Source of the DNA: Rhodoblastus sphagnicola
GTDB lineage: Bacteria; Pseudomonadota; Alphaproteobacteria; Rhizobiales; Beijerinckiaceae
DNA: 58,627 nucleotides
Reading direction: 5' to 3'
Assembly: GCF_002937075.1 (NCBI RefSeq)
Contig: NZ_NHSJ01000025.1
Span: 1 to 58,627 of the forward strand
Positions 33,377 through 42,398 of this stretch are shown piece after piece. The notes below the pieces were generated by a model, which worked only from the letters and a program-made list of their open reading frames with translations, did not search any database and was not told the origin of the DNA. Numbering within the stretch: position 1 is the stretch's first letter; each line of letters opens with the position of its first letter. A program made the position numbers and the translations under genes.

Positions 33377-33390
33377 CCGCCGGTTTTTTT
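33377..33390 (+). terminator. Right arm and T run of the dotG terminator
   Basis: CCGCCGGTTT plus TTTT, complementary to 28628-28637. Leads directly into the leader motif at 33389. Confidence 0.75.
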
Positions 33391-33397
33391 CGCGCCG
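33389..33397 (+). promoter_or_regulatory. Transfer-region leader motif upstream of the TraP/DotF-like gene
   Basis: TTTTTCGCGCCGGTC, 60 nt before the ATG at 33449; a partial copy TTCGCGCAATC follows at 33401. Confidence 0.55.
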
Positions 33398-33448
33398 GTC
33401 TTCGCGCAATCGCTTGGCATGCTGGTCGCTCCCATGGAGGAGCATGTC

Positions 33449-34870
33449 ATGAATATGGAAATTAAGGTCGGCCAGCGTCCTGCCGAGAGCGATGGCCACT
33501 TGCAAAAGGCGATCGATCAGGACGTCCCGATTGGATTGCCCGGCGAGGGCGCGTCCCAAGCACTGCTCGATGACGATGAGTACGGCCCCGACGATGACGA
33601 TCACGCCAAAGGCGGGTTGAAGGGGGCGGTCGCGCGGTTCCTGGCCTCGTTCGGCAAGCCGAAGACGGCGCAGGGTGGCGGCGACGCGGGCTCAGTTGAA
33701 CAAGGCATTGGCGCGGAATCGTCGGCGTCGCTTTCGGAAGCGAGCGAGGGGCGGACGGAAGGCGAGGGGCTCGACGTCACGGACGACGATGTGGCGCAAG
33801 CAGCGAAAAACAAGCGGGATCGAAAGATTGTGTTTGTCTCCGCCCTCGCTTTGGTCGCGGTCGCCGCGGCTGGCTTCGTGTTCTGGCCGGGGAGCCAAAA
33901 GCGCGTGGTGGTCGCCGAACCGGGGATGAGCCATCCGAGCGTGCTGGCGCCAGCGGCTTCGCTTGCATTAGTGCCGAAGGCTGAGATCCAAACGCCAATG
34001 CCGCAGACGCGGGTGAAGGGCGGCGATCCCATGCAGGAGCTCTTGGCTCTTAAGCCCAAGGACCCGGCCGACGCGACCCCGAAGCCCGTCGATAAGATTG
34101 AGCCCGGTCCTCAAGCCCTGGTCCAAAACGTCCCGCAAGCACAGCCCGAAAAGTCCAAAGCCGAGGGCGAGGCCGCCAAGCCGGCGCCGAGCGGCGATCG
34201 GGCGGCGGCCAAGCCGGACGCCGATGCGGTTGCGGTTGCGGTTGTCAGTGATCCCGGCATGGTCGGCAAAAAAGCGGAAAGGCCGGTTGCCGATGCCCCG
34301 ATCGTGAGCAAGCCCGCGCAGGACGCCGCGCCAAAGGAAGCGCCGTCGCCCGCGAAAGAGGCGGATCGTTTGGACGCGGTGCGCAAGGAAACCTTGTTGC
34401 TCGAACGTCTGACCCAAATGGCGGCGCTCATCACGCACCTGAACGGTCAGGTCAACCGCCTCGAAAGCGATCAGGCGAAACTGACGGCGACGACGGAAGA
34501 TCGTTACGCCGACTTGCAGCGGCGAATGGCCCTGGCGGAGTCCAACAGGCAGATCGATGCAGCGACGCGCGCCCAGGACCCGAGCCATTCCGGTCCCTTG
34601 GCCGTCGTGGCGCCGAAAGATCCGAAGGCGGCGGTCGTCTTGAAGACGGGGCCGGCGGCGGTGGCCCCCGCGGTCGAAACGGCGGGAGAAAAGCGCGCCT
34701 ATCGTATTCAGGCGGCCTCTCCCAGTCTCGCCATGTTGGGCACGGGTGGCAATGACGCGCCGCTGGAAGTGGTTCCGGGTTCGACCGTTCCCGGCTGGGG
34801 CCGCGTCGACAAGATCGAGCAGCGTGGGCAGGCTTGGGTCGTCGTGACGACCGGTGGCGTCATCAAGTAA
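33449..34870 (+). CDS. TraP/DotF-like inner-membrane protein
   Basis: 473 residues from ATG 33449, which follows GGAGGAG. An acidic cytoplasmic N-terminus of about 125 residues precedes a single membrane segment (about 127-146, IVFVSALALVAVAAAGFVFW). The periplasmic part is Pro/Ala/Lys-rich, then a coiled coil (LLERLTQMAALITHLNGQVNRL) and a small C-terminal domain with RIQAASPSLAML and VPGWGRVDKIEQRGQAWVVVTTGGVI. Position after dotG and the layout match R64 TraP and Legionella DotF/IcmG. The C-terminal domain resembles SPOR- or peptidoglycan-binding domains only loosely. Confidence 0.8.
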   Translation: MNMEIKVGQRPAESDGHLQKAIDQDVPIGLPGEGASQALLDDDEYGPDDDDHAKGGLKGAVARFLASFGKPKTAQGGGDAGSVEQGIGAESSASLSEASEGRTEGEGLDVTDDDVAQAAKNKRDRKIVFVSALALVAVAAAGFVFWPGSQKRVVVAEPGMSHPSVLAPAASLALVPKAEIQTPMPQTRVKGGDPMQELLALKPKDPADATPKPVDKIEPGPQALVQNVPQAQPEKSKAEGEAAKPAPSGDRAAAKPDADAVAVAVVSDPGMVGKKAERPVADAPIVSKPAQDAAPKEAPSPAKEADRLDAVRKETLLLERLTQMAALITHLNGQVNRLESDQAKLTATTEDRYADLQRRMALAESNRQIDAATRAQDPSHSGPLAVVAPKDPKAAVVLKTGPAAVAPAVETAGEKRAYRIQAASPSLAMLGTGGNDAPLEVVPGSTVPGWGRVDKIEQRGQAWVVVTTGGVIK

Positions 34871-34881
34871 GGAGGACGCCA

Positions 34882-35418
34882 ATGCAAGGGCTCGTTAATT
34901 TCGCCGGCGAGATCGGCAACGCTATCGCCATCATGATCCCCACGTTTTGTTACATCATGGCGATCGCTTCTTTCCTGTTTGCAGGCTGGGGTTTGTGGCT
35001 TCAGTCGCAACCCATAAATCCCTTCCAGGGGCGGCCGTGGATACCGTTCGCGTCGCTGGTGATGTCGGGCGCTTTCGCGAGTTTCGATCGCGTGCTGACA
35101 TTGGCAAACGGAAGCGCGGGGACCTCGATGCAGGTCTCCATCGGCTCACTGACAAGTTACACGCCGCCAACGGCGAGCAACGTGATGGGGAATTCCCCAG
35201 GCGACGCCATTGTCAATGTCGTCACCTTATTTTCGGCTTTCTTTCAGAGCTTTGGCGCAATGGCGTGTCTTTGGGCCTTTATCGCGTGGCGCGGGATCAT
35301 CAACGGCCAGACCAATCGGACGCTGTCCGGTTGCATCGTTCAGTTCACCTTTGGCGTGATGCTGATCAACATTATCCAGGTCACGACCTGGCTCACACAA
35401 ATTTTTCAGACGACCTGA
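34882..35418 (+). CDS. TraQ/DotE (IcmC)-like membrane protein
   Basis: 178 residues from ATG 34882 (AGGAGG upstream); the frame extends to 34834 without support. Several membrane segments: about 12-40 (IMIPTFCYIMAIASFLFAGW), 52-68, 110-135 and 150-172. GIINGQTNRTLSGCIVQFTFGVMLINIIQ is the best-kept stretch. It is in the R64 traQ position, between the TraP-like and TraR-like genes. DotE is an inner-membrane part of the Dot/Icm complex. Confidence 0.75.
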   Translation: MQGLVNFAGEIGNAIAIMIPTFCYIMAIASFLFAGWGLWLQSQPINPFQGRPWIPFASLVMSGAFASFDRVLTLANGSAGTSMQVSIGSLTSYTPPTASNVMGNSPGDAIVNVVTLFSAFFQSFGAMACLWAFIAWRGIINGQTNRTLSGCIVQFTFGVMLINIIQVTTWLTQIFQTT

Positions 35419-35434
35419 ATTTTTCCGCATCGAG

Positions 35435-35443
35435 TTCGCGCCG
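35435..35443 (+). promoter_or_regulatory. Transfer-region leader motif upstream of the TraR/DotP-like gene
   Basis: ATCGAGTTCGCGCCGGTC, 76 nt before the ATG at 35511, in the 92-bp gap after the TraQ-like gene. Confidence 0.55.
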
Positions 35444-35510
35444 GTCGCTGAGACAGTCAATGGCGAGGGGGACAACTGAGGCTTCCTCGTTTTAAACCCA
35501 GGAGTCACAC

Positions 35511-35936
35511 GTGAAGAATCTCGTTTCCAACCGTAAGAACATTGTGTCCGCCGTTTCGCGTCGCCTCGCGCCGGTCGCCTCGGCCGGCGCCGCCCTGGCT
35601 CTGTCAGCCCATGGCGCGCTCGCTCAGCAGGCCGGGAACACCATTGGCGGCCAGGTGCAAACGATGGCGCAAGAGTTCTCGACCACCGGCGGCTTCGTCG
35701 GCTCCACCGCGATGTACGTTGCCTCGCTCATCTGCTTCGTGTTCGGCGCGTGGGCGTTCTGGCAGTCGCGTCAGGCCGAGAACCGCGACAGCGGCATGAT
35801 CGCCAAGGGCCTCGCCGGCCTGGTGCTCTGCGGTCTGTTCGTCACCGGCGGCACGTGGATCAACAAGGCGGCGCAGACCTCCACCGGCACCGCCGCCTCG
35901 ATCAGCAGCACCGCCGGCGTCGTGTCGTTCCAGTAA
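35511..35936 (+). CDS. TraR/DotP (IcmD)-like small membrane protein
   Basis: 141 residues. Signal peptide to about residue 39 (ends HGALA), then two membrane segments (about 62-84, TAMYVASLICFVFGAWAFW, and 98-114) with a short polar turn (QSRQAENRDSGMIAKG). This is a pilin-like layout. IcmD-type proteins are found in all Dot/Icm and IncI systems. It lies in the R64 traR position. Codons are strongly biased to C and G in the third position, which suggests high expression. Confidence 0.78.
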   Translation: MKNLVSNRKNIVSAVSRRLAPVASAGAALALSAHGALAQQAGNTIGGQVQTMAQEFSTTGGFVGSTAMYVASLICFVFGAWAFWQSRQAENRDSGMIAKGLAGLVLCGLFVTGGTWINKAAQTSTGTAASISSTAGVVSFQ

Positions 35937-35947
35937 GCGCGCAGCAG

Positions 35948-36481
35948 ATGGCGCCGCTGGTTCTTTCCGTCCGTCCTTCCACGCCTTCGGGAAGGGTCCG
36001 CATTGAGGGAAACAGCGGCGCCTCAGGCTCCTGTCGGTTTTGCGCAACCCCTGCAAAACCACAGGAGCCTTCTTCGTTTCTGGATGCAGACGGCGCGTGT
36101 GCGTATTGTCAGCTCGTCAGGCGCCTGGATCGTCCGTCGATCGACAATGAGGCGGTGCTGATCTGGCTTCCGGAACTGACGCAAGCGGCGTTGATCGCTT
36201 TGGTTCGCGAGTGTCATGCTCGGCTTCGCCATTGCGGCGTTCAACATTTGACGGAACGAGGATCGACAGCAGTCCTGCATGGGTCGGTTCCGATCGAAGC
36301 GCGCGAGGCTTTAGCTGCGATTGCGGCGTTCAGAAGCCGGATCGCGGAAGTGGAAGCGCGGCTTGGATCGTCGTCGCCCAAGGCGCTGGCGCAGGCGATG
36401 TCGCGACTCAACGGCAAAGTCTACGCGGATCGCGCGCGCAGACTCCACGGCGTTCGCCTCATGCCCCTCGGCCATCCCTGA
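35948..36481 (+). CDS. dotN: DotN/IcmJ (TraT)-like zinc-binding protein
   Basis: 177 residues from ATG 35948; the frame begins further upstream inside the previous gene. Two CXXC pairs (CRFC and CAYC, about residues 30-58) are expected to bind zinc, and IDNEAVLIWLPELTQAALIALVREC matches the IcmJ signature V/T-LIWLPE-I/L-T/S-Q. In Legionella DotN binds the coupling protein DotL together with DotM. Position between dotP and dotO matches R64 traT upstream of traU. Confidence 0.82.
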   Translation: MAPLVLSVRPSTPSGRVRIEGNSGASGSCRFCATPAKPQEPSSFLDADGACAYCQLVRRLDRPSIDNEAVLIWLPELTQAALIALVRECHARLRHCGVQHLTERGSTAVLHGSVPIEAREALAAIAAFRSRIAEVEARLGSSSPKALAQAMSRLNGKVYADRARRLHGVRLMPLGHP

Positions 36482-36525
36482 GACTGACGCCTCAACATCT
36501 TTGATGAGACTTTGGAGGACAAGCC

Positions 36526-39500
36526 GTGAAAATCATTTCGCGCTTTCTGGCTGGCGTTTCGCTGGCGCTGAAGCAGCCCCTCGCGGGGTTTCTCGATGTC
36601 GAGACCACGCATGGCGACGCGCTCGTCACCAAGCAGGGCGACTACCTGAGCTTCCTGCGTATCGGTGGAATGAAGCGCCTGTCGACGCGCAAGGATATCG
36701 AGCGTTTGTCCGAGGCGCTTCGCGTTGAACTGTCCGGCACGCTGGAAGGAAAGGGCCATGCCATCGTCGGCTGGTATCTCTCCGATCCGGAAATGGCGGG
36801 CGTGGAGATCGAGCGCGTCAGCCTGAACTCCTGCCGCAAGGTCGGCAAGGAGCTTGGCCTCGATCTGAGCGATCTGCTCGATGAGCGCGCGAGACTGTGG
36901 TCGAAGACAATGCGCTTTGAATCCGCTTGTCTGATCCTGTGGACGCAAAAGGCCGTCCTCAACAAGGAAGAAGCCAAGCAGATGAAAGAGGAGCGCGCCC
37001 AGGCGGCCCGTCAGTGTTCCTCGATCGGAGAGGCGCAGAGATTTTACATGCGCTCCGAGTTGATGGCAGCGCACCACGACGGCTTTGTCGGCCGCGTTAT
37101 CCAGGCCATGCGGGGAGTCGATGTCAACGTGGACGAGATGACCGCGCGGGACGCTCTGATCCTGGCGCGCGAGGCGATGTATCGGGAGACGGCGGGCTCG
37201 GCGTGGGCGCCGACGCTGATCGGCGACAGGGTGATGCCGCGCCTGCCTGAAGAGGATGTGAAGAACCCCTCCAAGGAGGGCTTGCTGTGGCCCTCGATCC
37301 GAAGCCAGTTCTTTCACGATGACGCCATCACGATCGGCGGTCAGGTGGTGGAAGTCGGCGCTTATGAATATGCCTCGGTCGATCTCGTGATTGGGCCGGA
37401 AGATCCTCGTCCCTTCGTGGAGCTCGCCGCGACCCTTGGTCATGATCGCGCGCCCTGGCGCTGCTGTTTTATTCTGGAAGGCGGCGGGCAGGGCGGTATG
37501 GCCATGAAGGAAATCGGGGCGTCTTTCCTTGCGATCTTTCCGCAAAATCGCGACTTGCAGCGCGGGTTCGCCGCGCTCCGGGCGGCGCGGGAGGAAGACA
37601 ATCATATCTCCGTCAAGCTGCGAGCGTCCTTCGCGACCTGGGCCAAGGTCGGCGAAACGCGCGCCCTTCGCCGCCGGGCCTCGACGCTGGCGCAAAGGGT
37701 CGAGGGCTGGGGCGGCTGCAAGGCGACCCGCATGGCCGGCGACCCGCTTGAAGGCGTCATGAGCACTGTGCCGGGAATCGCGCTGGCCTCGACCGCCAAT
37801 CCGTCCCTGGCGCTGCTCGGCGAAGCGCTGCCGATGCTGCCGTGGAACCATACCGTTTCGCCATGGCGCGAGGGCAGTGTGCTGTTCCGCCTGCCGTCGG
37901 GCGCGATCTGGCCTTACGATCCGGCGGGCGGTTCGAAACGGCCGGTGGTGATCGATGTGTTCGTCGCGCCGCCTGGATCGGGCAAGTCGGTGATCGCCAA
38001 CACCATCAATCTCGGCCTGTGTCTGTCCTCTGCCGTTCTCGGCGGCGCCAATCCGAAGCTGCCGATGATCGGCAAGCTCGACATCGGTCCCTCGGCCGAG
38101 GGTTTTGTCCGGTTGGTTCGGGAGAAGCTCGGACCGCGGCGGGAACACGAGGCGATCTATGTGAAAATGCAGTTCGCTCCCGGTTATGAGTTCAATATTT
38201 TCGATCTGCAGGTCGGGTGCGAAGATCCCCTGCCGCTTGAACGGGCTTTTCTCGAGACGTTTCTATCACTGCTGACCCTGCCGCCGGACACATCGACGCC
38301 GTTTGAGGGCTTGACGCAGATGATCAAGCTCGTCGTCGACGAAGCCTATCGGCGTTGCAAGGACGTGCCGGGCGGCGCGCCGAAGCGCTACGTGGTCGGC
38401 GTCGAGCCGCTCGTCGACGAGGCGATCGACCGATACGGGATCGAGATTCATTTGGATTATCCGATCTGGCGCGACGTGGTCTCGGCCCTGTGCGAGCGCG
38501 GCCAGTTTCGACTGGCGGAAATCGCGCAGCGCCATGCGGTGCCGGTGCTCGAGGATTTGATCGTCGCCGCCCGTTCCGAGCAGGTCCAGGATATGTTCCA
38601 GGCCTTGAAGATCGACATGACCTCTGAAAGCGCTTCGCAATTGTTCGACCGCTACATCCGTGACGCGATCCGCCGGTTTCCGACGCTCAATCAACCGACC
38701 AGGCTCGACTTCGGCTCGGCGCGGATCATCGTGCTGGATTTGCAGGAAGTGGCGCCGAAAGGCTCTGCGGCGGCGAAGCGCCAGACCGAAATCATGTACC
38801 TGCTTGGCCGGCATATTCTGGCCAGGAACTTCTTTCTTATCCCCGACTATCTGCAATATGTGCCGAAGGCTGTGCAACCCTATCACGCCCGCCGGTTTCA
38901 GGAAGTCTACGAGTCGGTCAAGCGGCTCGATTACGACGAGTGGCATCGCACGAAGGGCAGCGATCTGGTTCGCGCGCAAGCCGAGCTCGACGCCCGCGAA
39001 GGCCGCAAGCACAATGTCCAGCTCGGGTTTTCGAGCCAGCGGCTTGAAGACATGGGCGATGCGATCATCGCGCAATCGACGGGACGTTTCATCCTGGGTG
39101 TCGGCGACGAGAAGGAAGCCGAGCGAGCGATCGAACGCTTCAATCTGTCGGAAGCCGCGGCGCAGGTGGTGCGCCACAGCCTCCATGGGCCGGGGCCGAA
39201 TGGCGCGCCGTTCCTGTTTGTGCTTTCGGTTGAAGGCGCCAAATACGAGCAATTTCTCGTCAATCAAATCGGGCCGGTTGAACTCTGGGCGCTTTCGACG
39301 ACGCCGGGCGACAGCGCCTTGCGCAACCGGCTTTATGCCGCCGTGGGCTTCGAGGAAGCGCTGCGGCGTCTGGCGATCGTGTTCCCCAAGGGCTCGGGGT
39401 TGAAGGAGATCGAGCGGCGCAAGGCCGACCGGGTCAAGACCGGGGCCTTGGAAGCGGCCGCGGAGGCGGGCGTGGTCGATGACCTCGCCAGCGAAATCAT

Positions 39501-39576
39501 TGATGGGCGCGGGGTCGGGCTGAAACTCCGACCTTACGAAAACGAAGGCGTCGAGCTTCTCGCAGCCGCGCAATAA
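36526..39576 (+). CDS. dotO: DotO/IcmB (TraU) ATPase
   Basis: 1016 residues, VirB4-like. Starts 16 bp after GGAGG... with ATG-equivalent GTG at 36526. N-terminal membrane-associated part (FLAGVSLALKQPLAGFLDVETTHGD), Walker A APPGSGKSV near residue 482, Walker B RIIVLDLQEVAP, and a DYLQYVPKAVQPYHARRFQEVYESVKRL segment typical of the family. DotO powers assembly or transport at the inner membrane with DotB. It is full length. A strong terminator follows at 39584. Confidence 0.94.
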   Translation: MKIISRFLAGVSLALKQPLAGFLDVETTHGDALVTKQGDYLSFLRIGGMKRLSTRKDIERLSEALRVELSGTLEGKGHAIVGWYLSDPEMAGVEIERVSLNSCRKVGKELGLDLSDLLDERARLWSKTMRFESACLILWTQKAVLNKEEAKQMKEERAQAARQCSSIGEAQRFYMRSELMAAHHDGFVGRVIQAMRGVDVNVDEMTARDALILAREAMYRETAGSAWAPTLIGDRVMPRLPEEDVKNPSKEGLLWPSIRSQFFHDDAITIGGQVVEVGAYEYASVDLVIGPEDPRPFVELAATLGHDRAPWRCCFILEGGGQGGMAMKEIGASFLAIFPQNRDLQRGFAALRAAREEDNHISVKLRASFATWAKVGETRALRRRASTLAQRVEGWGGCKATRMAGDPLEGVMSTVPGIALASTANPSLALLGEALPMLPWNHTVSPWREGSVLFRLPSGAIWPYDPAGGSKRPVVIDVFVAPPGSGKSVIANTINLGLCLSSAVLGGANPKLPMIGKLDIGPSAEGFVRLVREKLGPRREHEAIYVKMQFAPGYEFNIFDLQVGCEDPLPLERAFLETFLSLLTLPPDTSTPFEGLTQMIKLVVDEAYRRCKDVPGGAPKRYVVGVEPLVDEAIDRYGIEIHLDYPIWRDVVSALCERGQFRLAEIAQRHAVPVLEDLIVAARSEQVQDMFQALKIDMTSESASQLFDRYIRDAIRRFPTLNQPTRLDFGSARIIVLDLQEVAPKGSAAAKRQTEIMYLLGRHILARNFFLIPDYLQYVPKAVQPYHARRFQEVYESVKRLDYDEWHRTKGSDLVRAQAELDAREGRKHNVQLGFSSQRLEDMGDAIIAQSTGRFILGVGDEKEAERAIERFNLSEAAAQVVRHSLHGPGPNGAPFLFVLSVEGAKYEQFLVNQIGPVELWALSTTPGDSALRNRLYAAVGFEEALRRLAIVFPKGSGLKEIERRKADRVKTGALEAAAEAGVVDDLASEIIDGRGVGLKLRPYENEGVELLAAAQ

Positions 39577-39583
39577 ATCGGGC

Positions 39584-39616
39584 AGGGGGCGCAATTAGGC
39601 GCCCCCTATTTTTTTC
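39584..39616 (+). terminator. Rho-independent terminator after dotO
   Basis: AGGGGGCGC (39584-39592) pairs perfectly with GCGCCCCCT (39599-39607) around AATTAG, then A and eight T residues. Confidence 0.9.
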
Positions 39617-39632
39617 AAGATTGCTGTTCGAC

Positions 39633-39641
39633 TTCGCGCCA
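39633..39641 (+). promoter_or_regulatory. Transfer-region leader motif upstream of dotD
   Basis: TTCGACTTCGCGCCATC, 53 nt before the dotD ATG and just after the dotO terminator, so it marks a new transcription unit. Confidence 0.6.
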
Positions 39642-39685
39642 TCGCCGCCAAAGCTGATGGGCGACGAAAGAGGCATGGGTGAACG

Positions 39686-40165
39686 ATGAGGCAAAGGCTT
39701 TCAGATTCGATTTCGATTGCAGCGGTGGTCATCGGTCTTTGCGGCTGCTCGACCGTCACGCCGATCCCGACGACGGTGGCGGCGCCCGGCATGCCCAATG
39801 CGGAACTCGCGTTGCAGCAGAGTATGGGGGACACCGGCCGCGAAATGGCGCGCATCGGCGACATGCGACCTTCGGCCGCTGCGGCGGCGCGGCCGAAGGT
39901 CGTGCCCGGCGAGCTCGATCGCGAAGTTTCGTTCCAATTTAATGGATCGCTCGATGACGCGGTCCGAGAATTGACGCGGCTCGTCGGCTACGAGCTCGTG
40001 ATCAAGAACGCGTCGATCTTCACGCAGCGACCGCAGGTCGCGATCGATCCCAGGCCGCGCCGCGTCTACGACCTTTTCCGCGAACTCGGCGACCAGGCCG
40101 GGCCCAAGGCGCATGTTCGCGTCGATCCCCAGCATCACCTTGTGGAGGTTGTCTATCTTGGCTAA
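39686..40165 (+). CDS. dotD: DotD (TraH) outer-membrane lipoprotein
   Basis: 159 residues. Signal peptide ends in lipobox GLCGC with lipidated Cys21. The C-terminal domain VSFQFNGSLDDAVRELTRLVGYELVIKNA to HHLVEVVYLG is the secretin-N0-like DotD fold. DotD with DotC places DotH in the outer membrane. First gene of a dotD-dotC-dotB-icmT unit, as in R64 traH-I-J-K. Its last eight bases overlap the dotC start. Confidence 0.9.
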   Translation: MRQRLSDSISIAAVVIGLCGCSTVTPIPTTVAAPGMPNAELALQQSMGDTGREMARIGDMRPSAAAAARPKVVPGELDREVSFQFNGSLDDAVRELTRLVGYELVIKNASIFTQRPQVAIDPRPRRVYDLFRELGDQAGPKAHVRVDPQHHLVEVVYLG

Positions 40166-41210
40166 GCGGCATTTTCTCATGAACGCCGCAGCGGCGGCGA
40201 TTGTTTTGTGCGCAAACAGGGCGATTGCGGCGGACGGCCTGCTCATCTTCAAGGAGCCGCCGCCAGCGCAACCGGTCGCGCCCTTCGCGCCGGCCGCGCC
40301 GGCTGCGCCCTACCGTCCCGACGGCGTCATCGTCATGCCCGTTCCGCCCGCCCCCTCGCCGGAGGAGGTCGACCGGCGCGCGCACGAATTGGGCAATCCG
40401 GTGAACAAGCCGGTGACGGGCGCTCTCGAGGCGCCCGCTGTCGTCGGCGGCGAGCGCCCGCCGTCCCTTGAATTGCTTCAGGCGGCGCGGCCAGGGACTG
40501 TTCTCGGCGTCCCCGGCGCACCGCCGCTGGAGCCAGGGCGCGAGGAGACGTTGCGCGACGCCGGCGCCACCTATGGCGCTAAAGGCGGACTCGCCGCGCG
40601 CGCCTTCGCGCTCAACGAAATGCTGCGCCGTTACGAGGACAAACTCGATCGCACCTACGATTTCGACGCCGTTATCCTGCGTCATCCGGGCAGCGCCATT
40701 CTCATGGTGCCGCCGATCGTGTCCGAGGCGCAAATGGCCTTCGCGCTCAGCGAACAGGGTCAGGTCGCGCGCGAGACGGCCTGCGTCTACTCGATCACCC
40801 GCGCGGCGCGGCTGGCTTCGGCCCCGCCAAACTGGCGAAGCTATCTGGTGCGCGATTGGGGATGGCCGCGCCAGCCCGCCGACGCTGTGCTGCCGCGCAC
40901 CGACCAGGAGGTCGAATACTGGAACAAGTTTGTCGCCGAAGGCTGGGCGCGCGGCGAAAAGCAGGCTGTCGACATCTTCCTCGCCGATCTCGGCCGTCTC
41001 CAGCGCGATATCATGGGCATGGCGCGTTATCGCGTGCTGTTGGGCAAGAACCTCGTCGAAAACCCGCGCATCGTCTTTAACGAGAAAGCCGTCGATGGCG
41101 GCGGCGCCGAATTGCGCGGCGGCGATCGCGTGGTGCGGATCACGGCGCAACCGGGCTTGCGCGCCAACGGAAAGCCGTGGTCGGGCGGCTCCCACGATTG
41201 CCCGAGGTGA
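40158..41210 (+). CDS. dotC: DotC (TraI) outer-membrane protein
   Basis: About 350 residues from TTG 40158 (TGGAGG 10 nt upstream; ATG 40179 is an alternative). Signal sequence MNAAAAAIVLCANRAIAA; the Cys in LCANR is not a typical lipobox. The conserved DotC core runs AFALNEMLRRYEDKLDRTYDF, VPPIVSEAQMAFALSEQGQVARETACVYSI and WRSYLVRDWGWPRQP, then KQAVDIFLADLGRLQRDIMGMARYRVLL. Works with DotD to assemble the DotH ring. Ends four bases before dotB. Confidence 0.92.
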   Translation: MAKRHFLMNAAAAAIVLCANRAIAADGLLIFKEPPPAQPVAPFAPAAPAAPYRPDGVIVMPVPPAPSPEEVDRRAHELGNPVNKPVTGALEAPAVVGGERPPSLELLQAARPGTVLGVPGAPPLEPGREETLRDAGATYGAKGGLAARAFALNEMLRRYEDKLDRTYDFDAVILRHPGSAILMVPPIVSEAQMAFALSEQGQVARETACVYSITRAARLASAPPNWRSYLVRDWGWPRQPADAVLPRTDQEVEYWNKFVAEGWARGEKQAVDIFLADLGRLQRDIMGMARYRVLLGKNLVENPRIVFNEKAVDGGGAELRGGDRVVRITAQPGLRANGKPWSGGSHDCPR

Positions 41211-41214
41211 CGCG

Positions 41215-42387
41215 ATGTTGAACAGGATCAAACATCCCGACGCGTCCGATGACGTCGATGACTGCGAGTGGAAGGACAACGGCGAGCGCTGGGTGGTTGA
41301 CAGCCGCAGCCATGCGCCTGGCCTTGACGCGTTCATGAGCCACGCCCACAAAATCGGCGCTGAGCAGGTCCAGTTCGCGACCTTCCAGCCAGCGGCGTTT
41401 CGGCGGTATGGGCGCAACTACAAGGTCAAGTCTCGTCATACGCTTGACGAGCGCGACTCGGCCGCGATCGTCAATCACCTCTACGGCGCGGATGGCATGG
41501 CGCGGCTGCAAAGCGGCCAGGACATCAATGTGATGTATGTGATCGGCGTGCCGCGCAAGGAAGTGCTGCGCTTTCGCGTCAACATCACGCCCTCGGTTAC
41601 GAGCCAAGGAACCGGCATCCACGCCGTCATTCGGCCGGTGAAGGATCTTCCTCCGCCGCTGGATAAGCAGAATGTCGAGCCCGGCATTCTCGCGAATTTC
41701 CGCATGAACAAGGGCCTGATGATCGTCTCCGGCGCGACGGGTTCGGGCAAATCGACCCTGATCGGCGGGATGACCATGGCGAAGCTGATGGACCCCAACG
41801 GCCATCACAACATCATCGAATGCGCTGAGCCGATCGAGTTTCTGCTCGATCGGGTGAAAAGTCCGACGAGCACGATCACGCAGAGCGAAATCCCGCGCAA
41901 CCTGCCGAGCTTCGACGCTTTCATGGAAGGCGCGATGCGCCGCCAGCCAACGGACATCATCGTCGGCGAGTGTCGCAAGCCCGAGCATATGCGCGCGACC
42001 ATTCACGCGGCGATCTCGGGTCACGCCACCTCGACCACGCTGCACGCGGAGACGGTGCCGCTCACCATGCAGCGGGTCGCCAGTCTGCTGCCGCCCGATC
42101 AAATCAAGGATCAGATGATCGCTCTGGCGCAGGCGCTTCGGCTGGTCATCAATCAACGGCTGGTGCGGACACCGGAAGGGCGCTGGACGCCCTTGCGTGA
42201 ATTCCTGGTGTGCGACGCCGATTTCCGGCGCCGGCTCGCCACGGCAAGAGCCGACGATTGGGCGCAGATCACCATCGAGAGCCTGGAGCGGACCGGACAA
42301 CCCTATGCGCGGGCGATCGAGGCCGCGCTCAAGGAGGGTCGGATCGACGAGGAAACCGCCGCCGCCGTGTGGCGCGAGATCGAATAG
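41215..42387 (+). CDS. dotB: DotB (TraJ) secretion ATPase
   Basis: 390 residues, VirB11/PilT-like. N-terminal domain with FMSHAHKIGAEQVQF, Walker A GATGSGKST near residue 173, Asp box HNIIECAEPIEFL, Walker B TDIIVGECRKPEHM and a His box (ISGHATSTTLHAE). Forms a hexameric cytoplasmic ATPase that docks on DotO. Intact and of family length. Confidence 0.95.
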   Translation: MLNRIKHPDASDDVDDCEWKDNGERWVVDSRSHAPGLDAFMSHAHKIGAEQVQFATFQPAAFRRYGRNYKVKSRHTLDERDSAAIVNHLYGADGMARLQSGQDINVMYVIGVPRKEVLRFRVNITPSVTSQGTGIHAVIRPVKDLPPPLDKQNVEPGILANFRMNKGLMIVSGATGSGKSTLIGGMTMAKLMDPNGHHNIIECAEPIEFLLDRVKSPTSTITQSEIPRNLPSFDAFMEGAMRRQPTDIIVGECRKPEHMRATIHAAISGHATSTTLHAETVPLTMQRVASLLPPDQIKDQMIALAQALRLVINQRLVRTPEGRWTPLREFLVCDADFRRRLATARADDWAQITIESLERTGQPYARAIEAALKEGRIDEETAAAVWREIE

Positions 42388-42398
42388 GAGGGGGTCGC

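Noticed and set aside
36421-39594. Long minus-strand frames across dotO
   Set aside because: Antisense shadows of a clear VirB4-like ATPase.
40284-40291. TTCGCGCC inside dotC
   Set aside because: Coding position, no TCGA flank and no start codon at the right distance; a chance 8-mer in GC-rich DNA.
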